64,000 nucleotides of DNA from Candidatus Tisiphia endosymbiont of Beris chalybata (GTDB lineage Bacteria > Pseudomonadota > Alphaproteobacteria > Rickettsiales > Rickettsiaceae). Of this stretch, positions 17,551 through 25,873 are shown piece by piece (positions within the stretch are counted from its first letter, which is position 1; each line of letters opens with the position of its first letter). Location of the stretch: positions 868,001 through 932,000 of the forward strand of contig NZ_OZ032159.1 in the NCBI RefSeq assembly GCF_964026555.1. The letters are read 5' to 3'. A model generated the notes under the pieces. It did not search any database, was not told the origin of the DNA, and worked only from the letters and a program-made list of their open reading frames with translations. The translations under genes were made by a program, and so were the position numbers.

Positions 17551-18284
17551 TGAACTGCGCCCCTTTTAGCATTTTCAGCTATGATTTCAGCATTTAATTG
17601 CCTGCGTTCTGTTCCATGAATATGATGCGCTACTCCAACATGTATGGTAGGAATAAGGTCTATCCCTCGATCCTTATGTGATAAATGCGATACTCTTGAT
17701 AAATGACCATAAAACTCTAAATGCTTGTTGATGATTTCTGCTTCCTTCTCCCGTGTTTGTACTATAAAACTTTTACTATTCCACTCTCTATTCTTTAAAC
17801 CAAATTCTACCATACCATTGTCTTTTTCTACCAAATCTCTCATACTCAACATCACATGAAAATGTGGGTTTTTTGGATTATCTAAATGCAAGTTAGCATC
17901 TGCTACCATTCCATATTTGACGTAACACTCTTTAACTATTTCCTCCATCAAAACTTGATTCTGCTCACGCGTTAATTCTACTGGTAAGGCAATGTCGAAT
18001 TCTCTGGCTAACTGACCATCTTTTCGTGTTTCTCTATGGGTTACTTTATTCCACAACTTCTCTCGATCATATACCCATTCAGGCGAACCTTCAGGAGCAT
18101 ATATATTACTAAACACTACCCCCTGCTTCTTACTATAATCCCATACTTGCTCCGTAGTTAAACCAGTATCGGTATCAACAATATGCTCAAGCAGCTTTGA
18201 ACCACTTCGATATGCTGCAGCAGCTACCGCGCTTCTACCACTGCTCTTACCGATAACTTGGGTATGATGATGAAATATCGCCAT
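17551..18284 (-). pseudogene. traA: Ti-type TraA relaxase, N-terminal (MobA/MobL) fragment
   Basis: About 244 genuine residues of the relaxase domain that nicks oriT and pilots the DNA strand. MAIFHHHTQVIGKSSGRSA at the N-terminus, the YRSGSKL tyrosine motif, and the metal-binding histidines in NPKNPHFHVMLSMRD are present. After GAVH the sequence turns into MITE copy 4 (about 31 more codons), so the helicase half and C-terminus of a normally more than 1000-residue protein are gone. It diverges from traC/traD across the candidate oriT. A truncated nickase could still be made, but it is not a complete TraA. Confidence 0.85.
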
Positions 18285-18759
18285 ATGCTTGCCAAAAATG
18301 TTGTTAGTTTAGTGCAAAAAAGTAAACTAAATATTGAAATAGCCATCGAAAACCAGCAAGTAATATCCTTATTACTTGCCTTAATAGGCATTCCTTACAT
18401 ATTTTAGGTTAGTATTTAACTTACTATAAGCGCACGTTTGGGTGAAACCCAAACGTATCAGTGCACTATTAGCCTACTAATAGAACTTATTCTACAGATG
18501 TTTCTACTTTTTTCAACCACTTAATCGCATTTTTTCTTGCTACGGGGTTTAAAAGGGGGTATACTACCCCCTTTTAAACCCCCCAATGGTAATATCGGGG
18601 GAGTGCTAACAAATATATGTTGTTGATATGACTATTTGTTTTTACACTGTAACCACCGTAACTCTCTATAGAGTTAGCTTATTTTTGACTACAAATAACA
18701 AAATAAACTATGGATTTTATACTATTAGAACTATTTTTAACTTAAATAATGGAACGCAT
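18285..18759. promoter_or_regulatory. candidate oriT region with three perfect hairpins
   Basis: Between the divergent traA and traC genes lie three perfect inverted repeats. 18356-18379 is GCAAGTAATA with a 4-nt loop. 18434-18456 is ACGTTTGGGT with loop GAA. 18544-18582 is an 18-bp stem GGGGTTTAAAAGGGGGTA with loop TAC. In Ti-type plasmids the oriT sits between divergent traA and traCD operons, so position supports an origin of transfer. The hairpins could instead be terminators or promoter-proximal structures. The nick site is not recognised. Confidence 0.55.
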
Positions 18760-19041
18760 ATGCCTTCTAAAACTAGATCTGCTACCGAAAGATTAGCTTC
18801 CATAGAAGTACAAAAACAACAATTGATTAAAAAAAGACAAAGTGAATTGGCAAGCATTATTGTTAGGCAAAACTCTTTAACCATTGATGACCACTTACTC
18901 ACTGGCTTCCTAATATTTGCTGCTGATCCTGAAAACAAAAATCATCCTACTCTTCTACAATTTAAAGAGCTGGCTAAATCCCGTAAATCTCCCAGTAATA
19001 GTAAATCATCAAACCAAAAACCAACTCAAACGAATCATTAG
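18760..19041 (+). CDS. traC: conjugal transfer protein TraC (Ti-type relaxosome accessory)
   Basis: 93 residues from ATG 18760. It has a basic N-terminus (MPSKTRSATERLASIEVQKQ), a coiled-coil-like helix and IDDHLLTGFLIFAADPEN, as in the small TraC/MobC-like proteins beside Ti traD. It is expected to help TraA at oriT. An earlier in-frame start exists, but the upstream codons are not family-like. It is followed closely by traD (20-nt gap). Confidence 0.7.
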   Translation: MPSKTRSATERLASIEVQKQQLIKKRQSELASIIVRQNSLTIDDHLLTGFLIFAADPENKNHPTLLQFKELAKSRKSPSNSKSSNQKPTQTNH

Positions 19042-19060
19042 AAAAATACATTATTTCCGT

Positions 19061-19279
19061 ATGCAAGAGGTAAAAATATCTATTCAACAACGTAAAAATG
19101 ATACTCGCAAAAAAATTATTCTAGGGGGCTTATTTGTTAAAGCTGGACTCGATCATTTCTATCCACATGATCCTGCTACTTTATATGGGATGTTATTACA
19201 TGGTAAAGACTTACTACACAATTCTAACTTTGCACAAAAATTTAAAGAATTAGGCAAAGACTTAATCAAAAAAGTATAG
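19061..19279 (+). CDS. traD: conjugal transfer protein TraD (Ti-type, small)
   Basis: 72 residues: RKNDTRKKIILGGLFVKAGLD is the characteristic RKxDTRxKIxLGGLVVKAGL block of the small TraD of Ti-like systems. Then DPATLYGMLLHGKDLL and a basic tail. It should act in the relaxosome with TraC and TraA. I start at the ATG of MQEVKIS; a longer upstream frame overlaps traC and is not supported. Confidence 0.8.
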   Translation: MQEVKISIQQRKNDTRKKIILGGLFVKAGLDHFYPHDPATLYGMLLHGKDLLHNSNFAQKFKELGKDLIKKV

Positions 19280-19321
19280 TTGGTTTTTGGTACTTTGTAG
19301 AAATATACAAAATGGCTTTAA

Positions 19322-19537
19322 GTGAAATATAGTTGGAGGAAAGATACCAAATATTATAACTTAAGACTGCAAACCAATCTGCTTGGTTTTGTTGATGTAG
19401 TTTGCTCATGGGGAAGCGTGCACAATAAACAAGGTGCTGGCTATAAAGTTATTCCTTGTAATACCCAGGAAGATATTGACCTTGTAATTCAAAACATCAC
19501 TAAACGTAGAAAAACTCGCGGTTATAATTATACCTAA
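19322..19537 (+). CDS. small WGR-domain protein
   Basis: 71 residues, GTG start. The whole protein is one WGR-like fold: KYYNLRLQTNLLGFVDVVCS, then WGSVHNKQGAGYKVIPC with the Trp-Gly pair (WGS in place of WGR), then DIDLVIQNITKRRKTRGYNY ending in the typical RxxRGY. WGR domains bind DNA or nucleic acid ends in PARPs and bacterial regulators; free-standing ones are common on alphaproteobacterial plasmids. It lies 42 nt downstream of traD and may belong to the same transcript. Function here is inferred only. Confidence 0.75.
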   Translation: MKYSWRKDTKYYNLRLQTNLLGFVDVVCSWGSVHNKQGAGYKVIPCNTQEDIDLVIQNITKRRKTRGYNYT

Positions 19538-19936
19538 GTCTCCCCAAAAAAACATACGCATTAAGTTAATTACTTGTAGTATTTTTACTGCTTTTGTTCC
19601 TTAATTTACATAAAGTATATAATAGATTCTGGTTATTGCTACCCCCCTTCTTTATTTCCATTTAGATCATCATCTACATTCGAGATTAGAAATTCAATAC
19701 CCTTTCATCAAATATTCATGGTGAGAAAGAAACATCATGACTCTATAATTCCAAATTACACTAGTCTTAGCAGTAGAAACAAAGTTAGCTGAAGTAAGAT
19801 ACAAGGCTATACTTATAATAACATAAATATACAGCATCCATTAAATAATAAGTTTAAGTTAATATTAGATTATCTATTAGTAGTTTACTTTATTGCTATT
19901 TATGCTAAAATATTCTAACCAAACTGTTATATCTAT
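19538..19936. other. intergenic, no gene seen
   Basis: 399 bp of AT-rich sequence with frequent stops in all frames. I see no repeat unit of the families listed and no RNA gene. Promoter-like AT tracts precede the next gene. Confidence 0.5.
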
Positions 19937-20236
19937 ATGATTTATGATGACCTATTTTCCAAAGAATTATTACAAGCTATTGATAGATTTATTGCTTTAA
20001 GAATCAGGGCTTTAAGATTCTATCATAAATGTTCAAGAGCACAACTAACCCAAATGATAAATATATCTATTATAGACTTGGAAAAATATGAGTCCGCTAC
20101 TAAAACAATACCTGTCGAAATTCTAAAATTAATAGCTGAGGCTTTAATAGGAGGTAAAATTGACTATTTCTATAAAGGTCTAAATGCCGTAATCACCCTC
20201 CCTCCACTTAATTCTAAAATATCAAATGATACTTAA
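19937..20236 (+). CDS. XRE-like helix-turn-helix regulator
   Basis: 99 residues. The segment RAQLTQMINISIIDLEKYES is a Cro/C1-type HTH (helix 2 to recognition helix), followed by KTIPVEILKLIAEAL as usual in the family. The C-terminus is short and polar. It probably represses its own or neighbouring mobile-element genes. There is no effector domain. Confidence 0.7.
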   Translation: MIYDDLFSKELLQAIDRFIALRIRALRFYHKCSRAQLTQMINISIIDLEKYESATKTIPVEILKLIAEALIGGKIDYFYKGLNAVITLPPLNSKISNDT

Positions 20237-20259
20237 TTAATTTTACTAAGGACAATTAA

Positions 20260-20362
20260 TACTAAGTTGCGATTTATAAGATAGTTAGTATAATCAGTCT
20301 ATAAGAATTAATAATGAAGGTTTTAATTGGATAATACCTAACCTAAAAATCGCAACTTGGTA
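20260..20362. repeat. 103-bp palindromic MITE-like element
   Basis: Left end TACTAAGTTGCGATTTATA and right end TAAAAATCGCAACTTGGTA are inverted repeats with two mismatches over 19 bp, beginning and ending with TA. This suits an IS630/Tc1-type non-autonomous element. I see no second copy in the window. Confidence 0.6.
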
Positions 20363-20368
20363 TAAGAT

Positions 20369-20539
20369 ATGATTGTACTACCACAAACTCTACAAAGAGT
20401 AGTACGATTAATAAAAAATTATGGTCATAAGATATTGTATCTTGAATATATATCTGACAGTCAAAAATTAACTGACTTTAAAAATACGGTTTGGCTCGAT
20501 TTAATTGACGCTCAAAATTTCCTGGCTCACATTAAATGA
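20369..20539 (+). pseudogene. unrecognised gene fragment running into the inverted repeat
   Basis: A 56-codon frame (MIVLPQTLQRVVRLIKNYGH, KILYLEYISDSQK) whose last third lies inside the 209-bp inverted repeat starting at 20473. The first 35 residues look protein-like, so this is probably the 5' end of a gene interrupted by the cassette. I do not recognise the family. Confidence 0.35.
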
Positions 20540-20681
20540 TTCTATATTTTCCTCTGGCTCACTTTATTTGACTTTATCCACTGGTGCAATATTGACTGAA
20601 TTTGGATTTTTAAATAATAATTCTTTAACTATTTTGTAATTTATATAGGTAAATGATTAGATAAAAACGTTCGTTTTTTTA
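20473..20681 (+). repeat. left arm of 209-bp inverted repeat bounding a toxin-antitoxin cassette
   Basis: Matches 21419-21627 in reverse complement with a single mismatch (CCTCTGGCTC versus CCTTTGGCTC). Within the arm the motif TGGCTC(A/G)nnTTAA(A/T)TGA recurs three times at about 30-bp intervals, reminiscent of the multiple subterminal transposase-binding repeats of IS21-type elements. Confidence 0.85.
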
Positions 20682-20730
20682 TAATAAAAATTATGGTATT
20701 TCTTAAAATAGTAAATATACACATGATGTA

Positions 20731-20764
20731 TTGACAGAGTATGTATATTATATGTACAATATAC
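20731..20764 (+). promoter_or_regulatory. promoter and operator of the toxin-antitoxin pair
   Basis: -35 TTGACA at 20731-20736, an 18-nt spacer, and -10 TACAAT at 20755-20760. A palindrome, GTATATT-N8-AATATAC (20743-20764), overlaps the -10, as expected for autoregulation by a ribbon-helix-helix antitoxin. The start codon is 22 nt further on. Confidence 0.65.
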
Positions 20765-20785
20765 TAAATATAAATATGAAAAACT

Positions 20786-21037
20786 ATGAGCTATAAATTA
20801 GACGAATATGAACAGGAAATAGAAAGCAATTTTGAAAAACAGCTTAGTATTAAAAGCCAAGATTATTTTGGCTTATTTCAAACTTCTGCTAAAATGCATT
20901 TAAAGAAAAAACATCCCATTACGATAAGAGTAGCTGAACAGGACATTGAAGCTATAAAAATTAAAGCTTCAAAGCTTGGATTAGCATATCAAACATATAT
21001 TAATATGCTAATTCATAAAGAAGCTACAAAATTATAG
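20786..21037 (+). CDS. BrnA-like antitoxin (CopG/RHH family)
   Basis: 83 residues. The C-terminal half KKKHPITIRVAEQDIEAIKI, KASKLGLAYQTYINMLIHKE has the pattern of an MTIRV strand followed by two helices, typical of RHH antitoxins of the CopG/BrnA type. The acidic N-terminal half (residues 1-40) could be the toxin-neutralising arm. It precedes the toxin by 17 nt under a single promoter. Confidence 0.75.
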   Translation: MSYKLDEYEQEIESNFEKQLSIKSQDYFGLFQTSAKMHLKKKHPITIRVAEQDIEAIKIKASKLGLAYQTYINMLIHKEATKL

Positions 21038-21054
21038 TCTTTAGGTAGTTTAAG

Positions 21055-21327
21055 TTGATTAAATTTAGATACAATTATGAAAAAAATTCAAAATTATTAC
21101 TAAAAAGAGGAATAGGTTTTGAAGAAATAATTCAAGCAATAGCAGATGGTAATCTATTAGATATAACAAAGCATCCTAATCACGAGCAATATCCAAATCA
21201 AAATATTTTATATGTAAGGATAGTAAGTGAAGTATATGCTGTACCTTACATAACAGAAGATGAAGAAACTATTTTTCTTAAAACACTTTTTCCAAGCCGA
21301 AAAGCAAGAGAGAAATTTCTAGGTTAA
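21055..21327 (+). CDS. BrnT-like toxin
   Basis: 90 residues, TTG start. NYEKNSKLLLKRGIGFEEII has the WD/N-xEKN..LL..RGIsFEE pattern of BrnT-type RNase toxins. TKHPNHEQYPNQNILYV, VYAVPYITEDEETIFLKT and the final PSRKAREKFLG follow the small Asn/Pro-rich branch of this superfamily annotated as a toxin partner of RHH antitoxins. Toxicity is inferred from family and pairing only. The gene sits inside the inverted repeats. Confidence 0.7.
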   Translation: MIKFRYNYEKNSKLLLKRGIGFEEIIQAIADGNLLDITKHPNHEQYPNQNILYVRIVSEVYAVPYITEDEETIFLKTLFPSRKAREKFLG

Positions 21328-21418
21328 AAAGCCTTAATTAGAAAAAAACCTAATTATTAGTATATTTTTATAATAGTTCTTATAGAAAGAGCAATGATTT
21401 TATTTGAATTTACATTAT

Positions 21419-21627
21419 TAAAAAAACGAACGTTTTTATCTAATCATTTACCTATATAAATTACAAAATAGTTAAAGAATTATTATTTAAAAATCCAAAT
21501 TCAGTCAATATTGCACCAGTGGATAAAGTCAAATAAAGTGAGCCAAAGGAAAATATAGAATCATTTAATGTGAGCCAGGAAATTTTGAGCGTCAATTAAA
21601 TCGAGCCAAACCGTATTTTTAAAGTCA
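21419..21627 (-). repeat. right arm of 209-bp inverted repeat
   Basis: Reverse complement of 20473-20681 with one mismatch. Beyond it, an additional AATTTGAGCC continues the subterminal motif, so the true element end on this side may extend a little further. The repeat runs straight into the Tn3 transposase remnant. Confidence 0.85.
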
Positions 21628-21641
21628 TTTAATTTGAGCCG

Positions 21642-22034
21642 CTTACCCCAGATGAAAGCAAGCCAACCTCATTTCGAAAGCAAGCCGCTACAGCTAATGG
21701 CGGTAAGATCATAGCTAAAACTGAAAATGATCAACTCATATTTAAAGAGTGTGGCCGTTTGATTTGCAATATTATTCTGTACTATAACAGCTATATTCTA
21801 TCTCAATTTTATTTACAAAAACTAAAAGAAAATAACATAAATCAGATCAATGCTTTGAAGAGGATAAGTCCTGCATCTTGGAATAATGTGAATTTGCATG
21901 GGAAGTACGAGTTTAACAAAAATTCTTCTAATATTAGTTTTAGTAATTTAAATAAACTCATTAAGAGTGAAAGTTTAGTGGATGGTATTTTAGATCATCA
22001 AGAGCAAACCTTGCTAGACGAAGAGGAAAGTTAA
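21642..22034 (+). pseudogene. Tn3-family transposase, C-terminal remnant
   Basis: An open frame without start. ANGGKIIAKTENDQLIFKEC, GRLICNIILYYNSYILSQF, NALKRISPASWNNVNLHGKY matches the last ~100 residues of Tn3-family TnpA (CNRLI.NAIIYYN...RISP.AW.HI.L.G.Y). The upstream DDE domain is missing, replaced by the toxin-antitoxin cassette arm. It is unlike the transposase at 58219-61302 and the remnant at 62058-62601. Confidence 0.7.
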
Positions 22035-22081
22035 TAAAAAAATATTCCTTAATGTACCTTTTAGCGGGGATGGGCAATTAA

Positions 22082-22624
22082 CCCCATATTGTAGCAAATG
22101 AAGCAAAGATTAGGGAAGCAAAAAAACAAAATAAGGATATTAACGAAATCTTAAGACAAGAAAAGAAAGTACTAGAAAATATTGTAGGGTTATTATCAAC
22201 GTCTCAAGAGAAATCACATATTGATGGGCATAAGGTTAAGGAGATTAATTCTAACCCTGAAGACTCAAATAACTTTTTAGCAACACTAAGAAAATTGGTT
22301 TATAAATTACTAAATATTTGTACTTTAGGTAAATATGGTAAATCTGCTAATAAAGATCCCGAACATCACACCAATATAATAACTGATCCTGCTCAAGCTA
22401 TGAAGGATAATATAAATAATCTTAAAAGATATAAGGAAGAATTGACAATAAGAAGTAATAAATGTCAAGAATTAGAGGAATTACAGCAGCAAGTCAAATT
22501 ATATAAAGATCGAATAGAGACAAACCCGAAAGAGTATAATAAGTCTTCGTATGACAAAAATTTACAAGCACAATTAAAAGAAAAAATGCAATCAAAAATA
22601 AGTTCCTCTCAAAGAACAAGATAA
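22082..22624 (+). pseudogene. unrecognised coiled-coil gene remnant, no start codon
   Basis: Continuous frame following a stop at 22079, with no ATG before the first third. The text is helical and charged (EAKIREAKKQNKDINEILRQ ... NLKRYKEELTIRSNKCQELE) with a short hydrophobic VYKLLNICTLG stretch. It is probably the 3' part of a larger gene that lost its 5' end. An internal TTG at 22295 could start a 109-residue product. Family not recognised. Confidence 0.45.
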
Positions 22625-22722
22625 TTCTAAAATTACTTGCTCAACAAGCATTTTTCACCCTAATATAAAAATACTAATATAAATTTAGTATTTTATAATA
22701 TAATCTACTAATGGGGTGAATT

Positions 22723-23169
22723 ATGTTTAAACTTAAAGAGCTAACAACAGATACTATAACGCCAGATGAAACAAAAAAGTGTCAAACTCTATTTGATTGG
22801 ATATTAGGTCATGAAGAACAACGTTTAGAAAATCAACGTATATTAGAACAAAAAGAGAAGAAGCATTCTCTTCTTATAGAGCAAATGTTTAAAGATAGAG
22901 AGAAAATAAAACAAAACAACAATAATTTATTATTTGCTTTAAATGTATTAGTACAACAAGTAAATTCTTACTGGGATATAGAAAATCAAGGAAAATTAAT
23001 TAAAGCAGTAATTAATACAGATAATGATCAATTAATTACATTTAAGTTTAATGAAAAAGACAACTCCAAAGAGCACCAAAAACTTGCTAGATCCTTCACC
23101 GATTATATCCAAAAGCGAGATAACTCTAAGCTAGCACATAAAAAACTGAAAAAAAGTATTAGTATATAA
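22723..23169 (+). CDS. hypothetical coiled-coil protein
   Basis: 148 residues, ATG with GGGGTGA upstream as ribosome binding site. A long Lys/Glu/Gln-rich central helix (about residues 25-70, EEQRLENQRILEQKEKKHSL) and a basic C-terminus. No motif recognised. The stop is followed 17 nt later by an ankyrin-like gene, so the pair may once have been co-transcribed. Confidence 0.6.
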   Translation: MFKLKELTTDTITPDETKKCQTLFDWILGHEEQRLENQRILEQKEKKHSLLIEQMFKDREKIKQNNNNLLFALNVLVQQVNSYWDIENQGKLIKAVINTDNDQLITFKFNEKDNSKEHQKLARSFTDYIQKRDNSKLAHKKLKKSISI

Positions 23170-23186
23170 AATAAGAAAATGTTGAA

Positions 23187-23368
23187 ATGGTACAAGCAAT
23201 ACTTAAGGAAGATCCTAAATCTACTGAAATTAAAAATAATTTCAGTGAAACTACTCTGCATATAGCAGCACATCCTAAAGATGCTGAAAAAGGCATTGAA
23301 ATAATAGAAGCAATACTTACAATCAACCCTAAATCGGCAACTATTAAAAATAAAGATGGTAAAACCCC
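23187..23368 (+). pseudogene. ankyrin-repeat gene, 5' part, interrupted by ISAs1
   Basis: MVQAILKEDPKSTEIKNNFS, ETTLHIAAHPKDAEKGIEII, EAILTINPKSATIKNKDGKT are two ankyrin-type repeats. At 23369 the ISAs1 inverted repeat begins. Taking out 23369-32167 (insert plus one 10-bp duplication) and then the IS5 element 32170-33045 plus one TA restores ...DGKTPRQLSYIYYS and a stop at about 33072-33074. The intact protein would be about 72 residues from this ATG. Ankyrin proteins are typical host-interaction cargo of RAGEs. Confidence 0.75.
23359..23368. repeat. 10-bp target duplication GTAAAACCCC (left)
   Basis: Identical to 32158-32167, immediately outside the other ISAs1 copy. Ten bases fits the duplication length known for ISAs1-family transposition. 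Confidence 0.8.
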
Positions 23369-24589
23369 CAGGGCTGCCTCATATAAAAAATTATATAAGT
23401 AATATTGAATAAAAATTATTATAGTAGTGGTTACAAATAAGTGAGTGGTAACCATGAGAGAAGAAGAATTACGAGAAAGTTTTGAAGACTTTATTAATGG
23501 AATAAATGATCATAGAGTTGATAGGAATAAGCTTCATAGTGTGGAGGAGATTTTATTTTTGACTTTAACTGCAATTATTTGTGGAGCAGAAGGTTGGCGA
23601 GATATTGAACGATTTGGCAGGTTAAAATTAGAATTTTTACGTACGGTGTTTCCATATGCTAATGGAATTCCTTCTGACGATACGTTACGACGTTTTTTTC
23701 GAGTACTTGATCCTAAAACATTCAGCACATGCTTTACCGTTTGGGCAAGTAGCTTAAAACTTCCAAGTAGCACACATATAGCTATAGATGGGAAAGTGTC
23801 TCGTCATACATTCGATGGTGATAAGAATCCATTACATATGGTATCAGCTTTTGCTAGTGAATGTCGAACAGTGTTAGCACAAGAGAAAGTATCTGATAAA
23901 AGTAATGAAATTACAGCAATACCTAAATTACTTGGTATTCTAGACATAAAAGGAGCTATTGTTACCATTGATGCTATGGGCTGTCAAAGAGAGATTGCCC
24001 AAGCAATTATCGATAAAGAAGCAGATTACATATTATCATTAAAAGGTAATCAAGGAAATTTACACCAAGATATTAAGTTAGTATTTGCAGATAAAGAGTT
24101 GCTGAATGAATTGTCAGTTGATATCAATCAAACAACTGACGGAAGTGAGCATGGACGTATTGAAGAACGGATTTATCGAGCTGTTACTATGCCACAAGAA
24201 TTACAGGAGCAACATAATTGGCCGGAGCTTAAGACAATTATAGAGGTTATAAGTAAACGAGAAATAAAAGGAGTTTTATCTGAAGAAACAAGATATTACA
24301 TTAGCTCTTTAGAGCAAGAAGCAGTAAAAATCGGTATGGCAATCCGATCTCATTGGGCTATTGAGAATAGTGTGCACTGGATTTTGGATGTTAGTTTTAG
24401 AGATGATGATTCACGTATTAGAAAAGGTAATGCTCCTCAAAATATAGCTATTATTAAACACATGGCATTGAATGTATTACAGAAGGCTAAGCAAAAAAGG
24501 GATTCTATCAAGCAGCTTAGAAAAGCAGCTGGTTGGGATAATAATCAACTACTCACTATCTTACAGTATATTTAAGTGCGGCAGCCCTG
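23369..24589 (+). mobile_element. ISAs1-family insertion sequence, complete copy
   Basis: 1221 bp bounded by inverted ends CAGGGCTGCCTCA and TGCGGCAGCCCTG. It contains one intact transposase gene. The left flank is the ankyrin gene and the right flank is the interior of a TraG gene, so the two sides are not from the same locus. This matches its being one end of a larger unit. Confidence 0.88.
23454..24575 (+). CDS. ISAs1-family transposase (H-repeat-associated type)
   Basis: 373 residues from the ATG at 23454 (an in-frame GTG lies three codons earlier). Family order is clear: VEEILFLTLTAIICGAEGWR, PSDDTLRRFFRVLDP, HIAIDGKVSRHTFDG with the first catalytic Asp, IVTIDAMGCQREIAQAIIDK with the second, DYILSLKGNQGNLHQD, and SHWAIENSVHWILDVSFRDD with the catalytic Glu. 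It appears intact and could be active. The second copy (31047-32081) is the same protein but is broken by IS630. Confidence 0.92.
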   Translation: MREEELRESFEDFINGINDHRVDRNKLHSVEEILFLTLTAIICGAEGWRDIERFGRLKLEFLRTVFPYANGIPSDDTLRRFFRVLDPKTFSTCFTVWASSLKLPSSTHIAIDGKVSRHTFDGDKNPLHMVSAFASECRTVLAQEKVSDKSNEITAIPKLLGILDIKGAIVTIDAMGCQREIAQAIIDKEADYILSLKGNQGNLHQDIKLVFADKELLNELSVDINQTTDGSEHGRIEERIYRAVTMPQELQEQHNWPELKTIIEVISKREIKGVLSEETRYYISSLEQEAVKIGMAIRSHWAIENSVHWILDVSFRDDDSRIRKGNAPQNIAIIKHMALNVLQKAKQKRDSIKQLRKAAGWDNNQLLTILQYI

Positions 24590-25849
24590 CAGTTTATTAC
24601 TGAATCTGTTGACTCGCTGGTAACTAATTTTCGTTCCTCTCAGCTTTGGTCAGATAGTCTTCAAAGCCAGTTTATGACTGCGCAAAGTAAAATGGGGTCA
24701 TTAACTAATAGATCGAGTGAACTTAATTCTCAAGAACAAAGACAATCCGAGAGTCTGACCTTAAAATGGGCCCAAAGTGATTCAATGATTAAAGGTTTTT
24801 CATTTAGTGAAAATCAAGCGATCAAAGAATCTATTTTACAAGGGCAATCTCTTAACGAAAATTACGGTAGTAGTGAAAGAAAAGAAACCTCTACTAGTAC
24901 TAATGCAAGTTTAGGGTTAAATTTAGGAGTTGTTAATGCAGGTGGAGGAGTAGGTGCTAATAATAGTAAAACTGAAGCCTATGATACATCAGCAAGCAAA
25001 CAAAAAGCCTATAATGATGCTTTAGAAAAAGTAAAATCAGCTCAAAGAGATAATCGGATTAGTACTAGCAATGATGAAGTTAGATCATTAGGCCAAGATT
25101 TAATTAGTACCTGGAATGAACAACAATCAGTTAGTAGAGAAATAGCTAAAACAACGCAAACAATGCAACAATTATCCAACCAAAGAAACTATGTTGAGAG
25201 TAACTCCGCTACTATTGACCGCAACATGAATGAACCAGTTTTACAAGCAATTATTGCTCGAAATATCCCAGGAGTAACCAGCAAGGAACAAGCAGCTAGA
25301 TGGGCAAGCCACCACAGTCATGAAGCTATGAACATAGCACAAGAAGTAGTTGGTATAAATAAACCATTACCCCAAAGTAATTGGAACGATAGTCACCCTC
25401 AAGTTAAAGATCTACAGTCAATTGATTCTATCATTAACAATACACCAATGACAACACAAGAGGACCTGAAAACCAACTATCTAGAATCAAATAATAGATT
25501 ACAAGAGCAAGCTACTGTGACAGATAGCACAGGTGCATCAAAAGCATTAGCCGAATCAGTAAAATCTGATTTAAATAAAGGCAAAAAATTGTATAGTCAA
25601 AATGTAGATGAAATACTTGACAATCAATTGTCCAGCTCAGAAAGAGAGAAAGCAGTAGATCTTGAAATTACGACTGTTGATATCAAGGATGATAGTAACA
25701 AATTAAAAGAGCAATTTGATCAAACCAGCAATTCAACAATTGTTAGAACTGCGGGACGAGTAGTGGATAATATGAGGTTAAATACAGATGCTATCAAAAA
25801 GCAAAATATTACTTTGCCTTTAAGCAATAACAAGGATAATAAAAATTAA
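24590..25849 (+). pseudogene. traG: F-type TraG, C-terminal fragment
   Basis: The open frame starts immediately after the ISAs1 end (QFITESVDSLVTNFRSSQLW). Methionine at 24674 allows a 391-residue product. Ser/Gln-rich helices, the glycine patch NASLGLNLGVVNAGGGVGAN followed by NNSKTEAYDTSASK, and QVSREIAKTTQ-like stretches match the periplasmic C-terminal half of F-type TraG, the mating-pair stabilisation/entry-exclusion protein. The membrane-spanning N-terminal half is missing. Belongs to RAGE conjugation modules. Confidence 0.75.
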
Positions 25850-25873
25850 TATTTTAAAAATAAAAAGTAATTT

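Noticed and set aside
22079..22160. ATG at 22098 as the start of the 22082-22624 gene
   Set aside because: It is in a different frame that stops after 18 codons; the open frame has no ATG in that region.
23534..23773. 79-codon antisense frame, repeated at 31753-31992
   Set aside because: Shadow of the ISAs1 transposase; it repeats only because the IS repeats.
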